From Sphingobacterium griseoflavum (lineage in GTDB: Bacteria; Bacteroidota; Bacteroidia; Sphingobacteriales; Sphingobacteriaceae): DNA of 64,000 bases. The first letter of the stretch is position 1. Each line of letters begins with the position of its first letter. Made by a program: the position numbers and the translations under genes. The stretch lies in assembly GCF_014653155.1 (NCBI RefSeq), contig NZ_BNAF01000003.1, positions 310,001 to 374,000 on the forward strand. Reading direction: 5' to 3'. The notes under the pieces were generated by a model. The model made no database searches, was not told where the DNA came from, and saw nothing but the letters and a program-made list of their open reading frames with translations. Positions 63,671-64,000 of this stretch are shown piece by piece.

Positions 63671-64000
63671 TTGGTAAAGGAACTAATTATCGATTCCACT
63701 CCTGACAAAGGAGTAACTATTGCTTTACTACAGGACAAACAGCTGGTCGAGCTGAACAAAGAAAAGGCTGATAATAGTTTTGCCGTTGGCGACATTTATC
63801 TCGGAAGGATCAAAAAGATCATGCCCGGATTGAATGCCGCATTCGTAGATGTAGGCTACGAAAAAGATGCGTTCTTACATTATTTGGATTTAGGGCCTCA
63901 GGTTCAGTCTTTACTCAAGCTGACGCGTATTGTAAAGAATGGCAGCTATCAAGAGAGGCTGCTCAATAGTTTGAAACTTGAAAAGGACATCGATAAAGCC
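63671..64000 (+). CDS. rng: Ribonuclease E/G family protein, 5' part (cut by window end)
   Basis: The first 110 codons of an RNase E/G: (M)VKELIIDSTPDKGVTIALL, then the S1-type RNA-binding start VGDIYLGRIKKIMPGLNAAFVDVGYEKDAFLHYLDLGP. These are the standard N-terminal residues of the family. The start is a TTG at 63671, since no ATG is in frame at that place and the family N terminus begins there. The frame runs open to the last base. It processes rRNA and mRNA in the cytoplasm. The placement after the mS38-like gene is typical for Bacteroidota. Confidence 0.9.
   Translation, partial: MVKELIIDSTPDKGVTIALLQDKQLVELNKEKADNSFAVGDIYLGRIKKIMPGLNAAFVDVGYEKDAFLHYLDLGPQVQSLLKLTRIVKNGSYQERLLNSLKLEKDIDKA

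Overview
The window looks like chromosomal DNA of a Bacteroidota, most likely Sphingobacteriaceae. The reasons are two SusC/SusD outer-membrane uptake loci with ECF sigma/FecR regulation, TAnnTTTG-type -7 promoter elements, DUF4843 and PKD-like surface lipoproteins, and a 29-residue mS38/AURKAIP1-like basic protein just ahead of an RNase E/G gene. The family-level placement is inferred from gene content only.

Region 1 (1-15250) is a pectin/galacturonate catabolic block. A rhamnogalacturonan acetylesterase-like SGNH hydrolase, a zinc-type alcohol dehydrogenase and a GH105 unsaturated rhamnogalacturonyl hydrolase lead into UxaB, UxaA, UxaC, KdgK and KDPG aldolase, an ExuT-like transporter and a GapN-like dehydrogenase. 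Together they would take galacturonate to pyruvate plus 3-phosphoglycerate. A LacI-family gene follows. Two matching 24-bp palindromes of LacI type lie in front of the two transcription starts (261-284 and 2217-2240).

Region 2 (15400-25900) is accessory: a YbjJ-like MFS protein, an AraC regulator, a ten-unit 21-bp repeat, a 19-bp inverted repeat, an element able to fold as a three-way junction, and four or five unfamiliar small genes. tRNA-Lys(CTT) at 21596-21668 and a decayed copy at 24883-24941 bracket an AT-rich island. The island holds a metallopeptidase lipoprotein gene broken by a 22-bp tandem duplication plus a 1-nt frameshift, and a duplicated small lipoprotein gene. An esterase gene follows just outside.

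Region 3 (25900-34931, minus strand) reads as one operon: ECF sigma, FecR, SusC, SusD, calcineurin-like phosphoesterase, type I phosphodiesterase/alkaline phosphatase. It looks like an uptake system for a phosphorylated compound.

Region 4 (35180-38330) holds an SDR and a TetR repressor divergent from a 3-ketosteroid delta1-dehydrogenase-like flavoprotein, with a palindromic operator between them.

Region 5 (38500-52740) is a second Sus-like locus: FecR, STN-type SusC, SusD, DUF4843, PKD-like lipoprotein and three TlpA-like thioredoxin proteins. A trypsin-like protease and an ECF sigma factor sit at its far end.

Region 6 (52960-64000) has a Crp-like regulator with an AhpD-like protein, an Oar-like TonB receptor, a tricorn-type protease, then conserved housekeeping genes: HU-type DNA-binding protein, TPR protein, the mS38-like peptide and the 5' part of RNase E/G.
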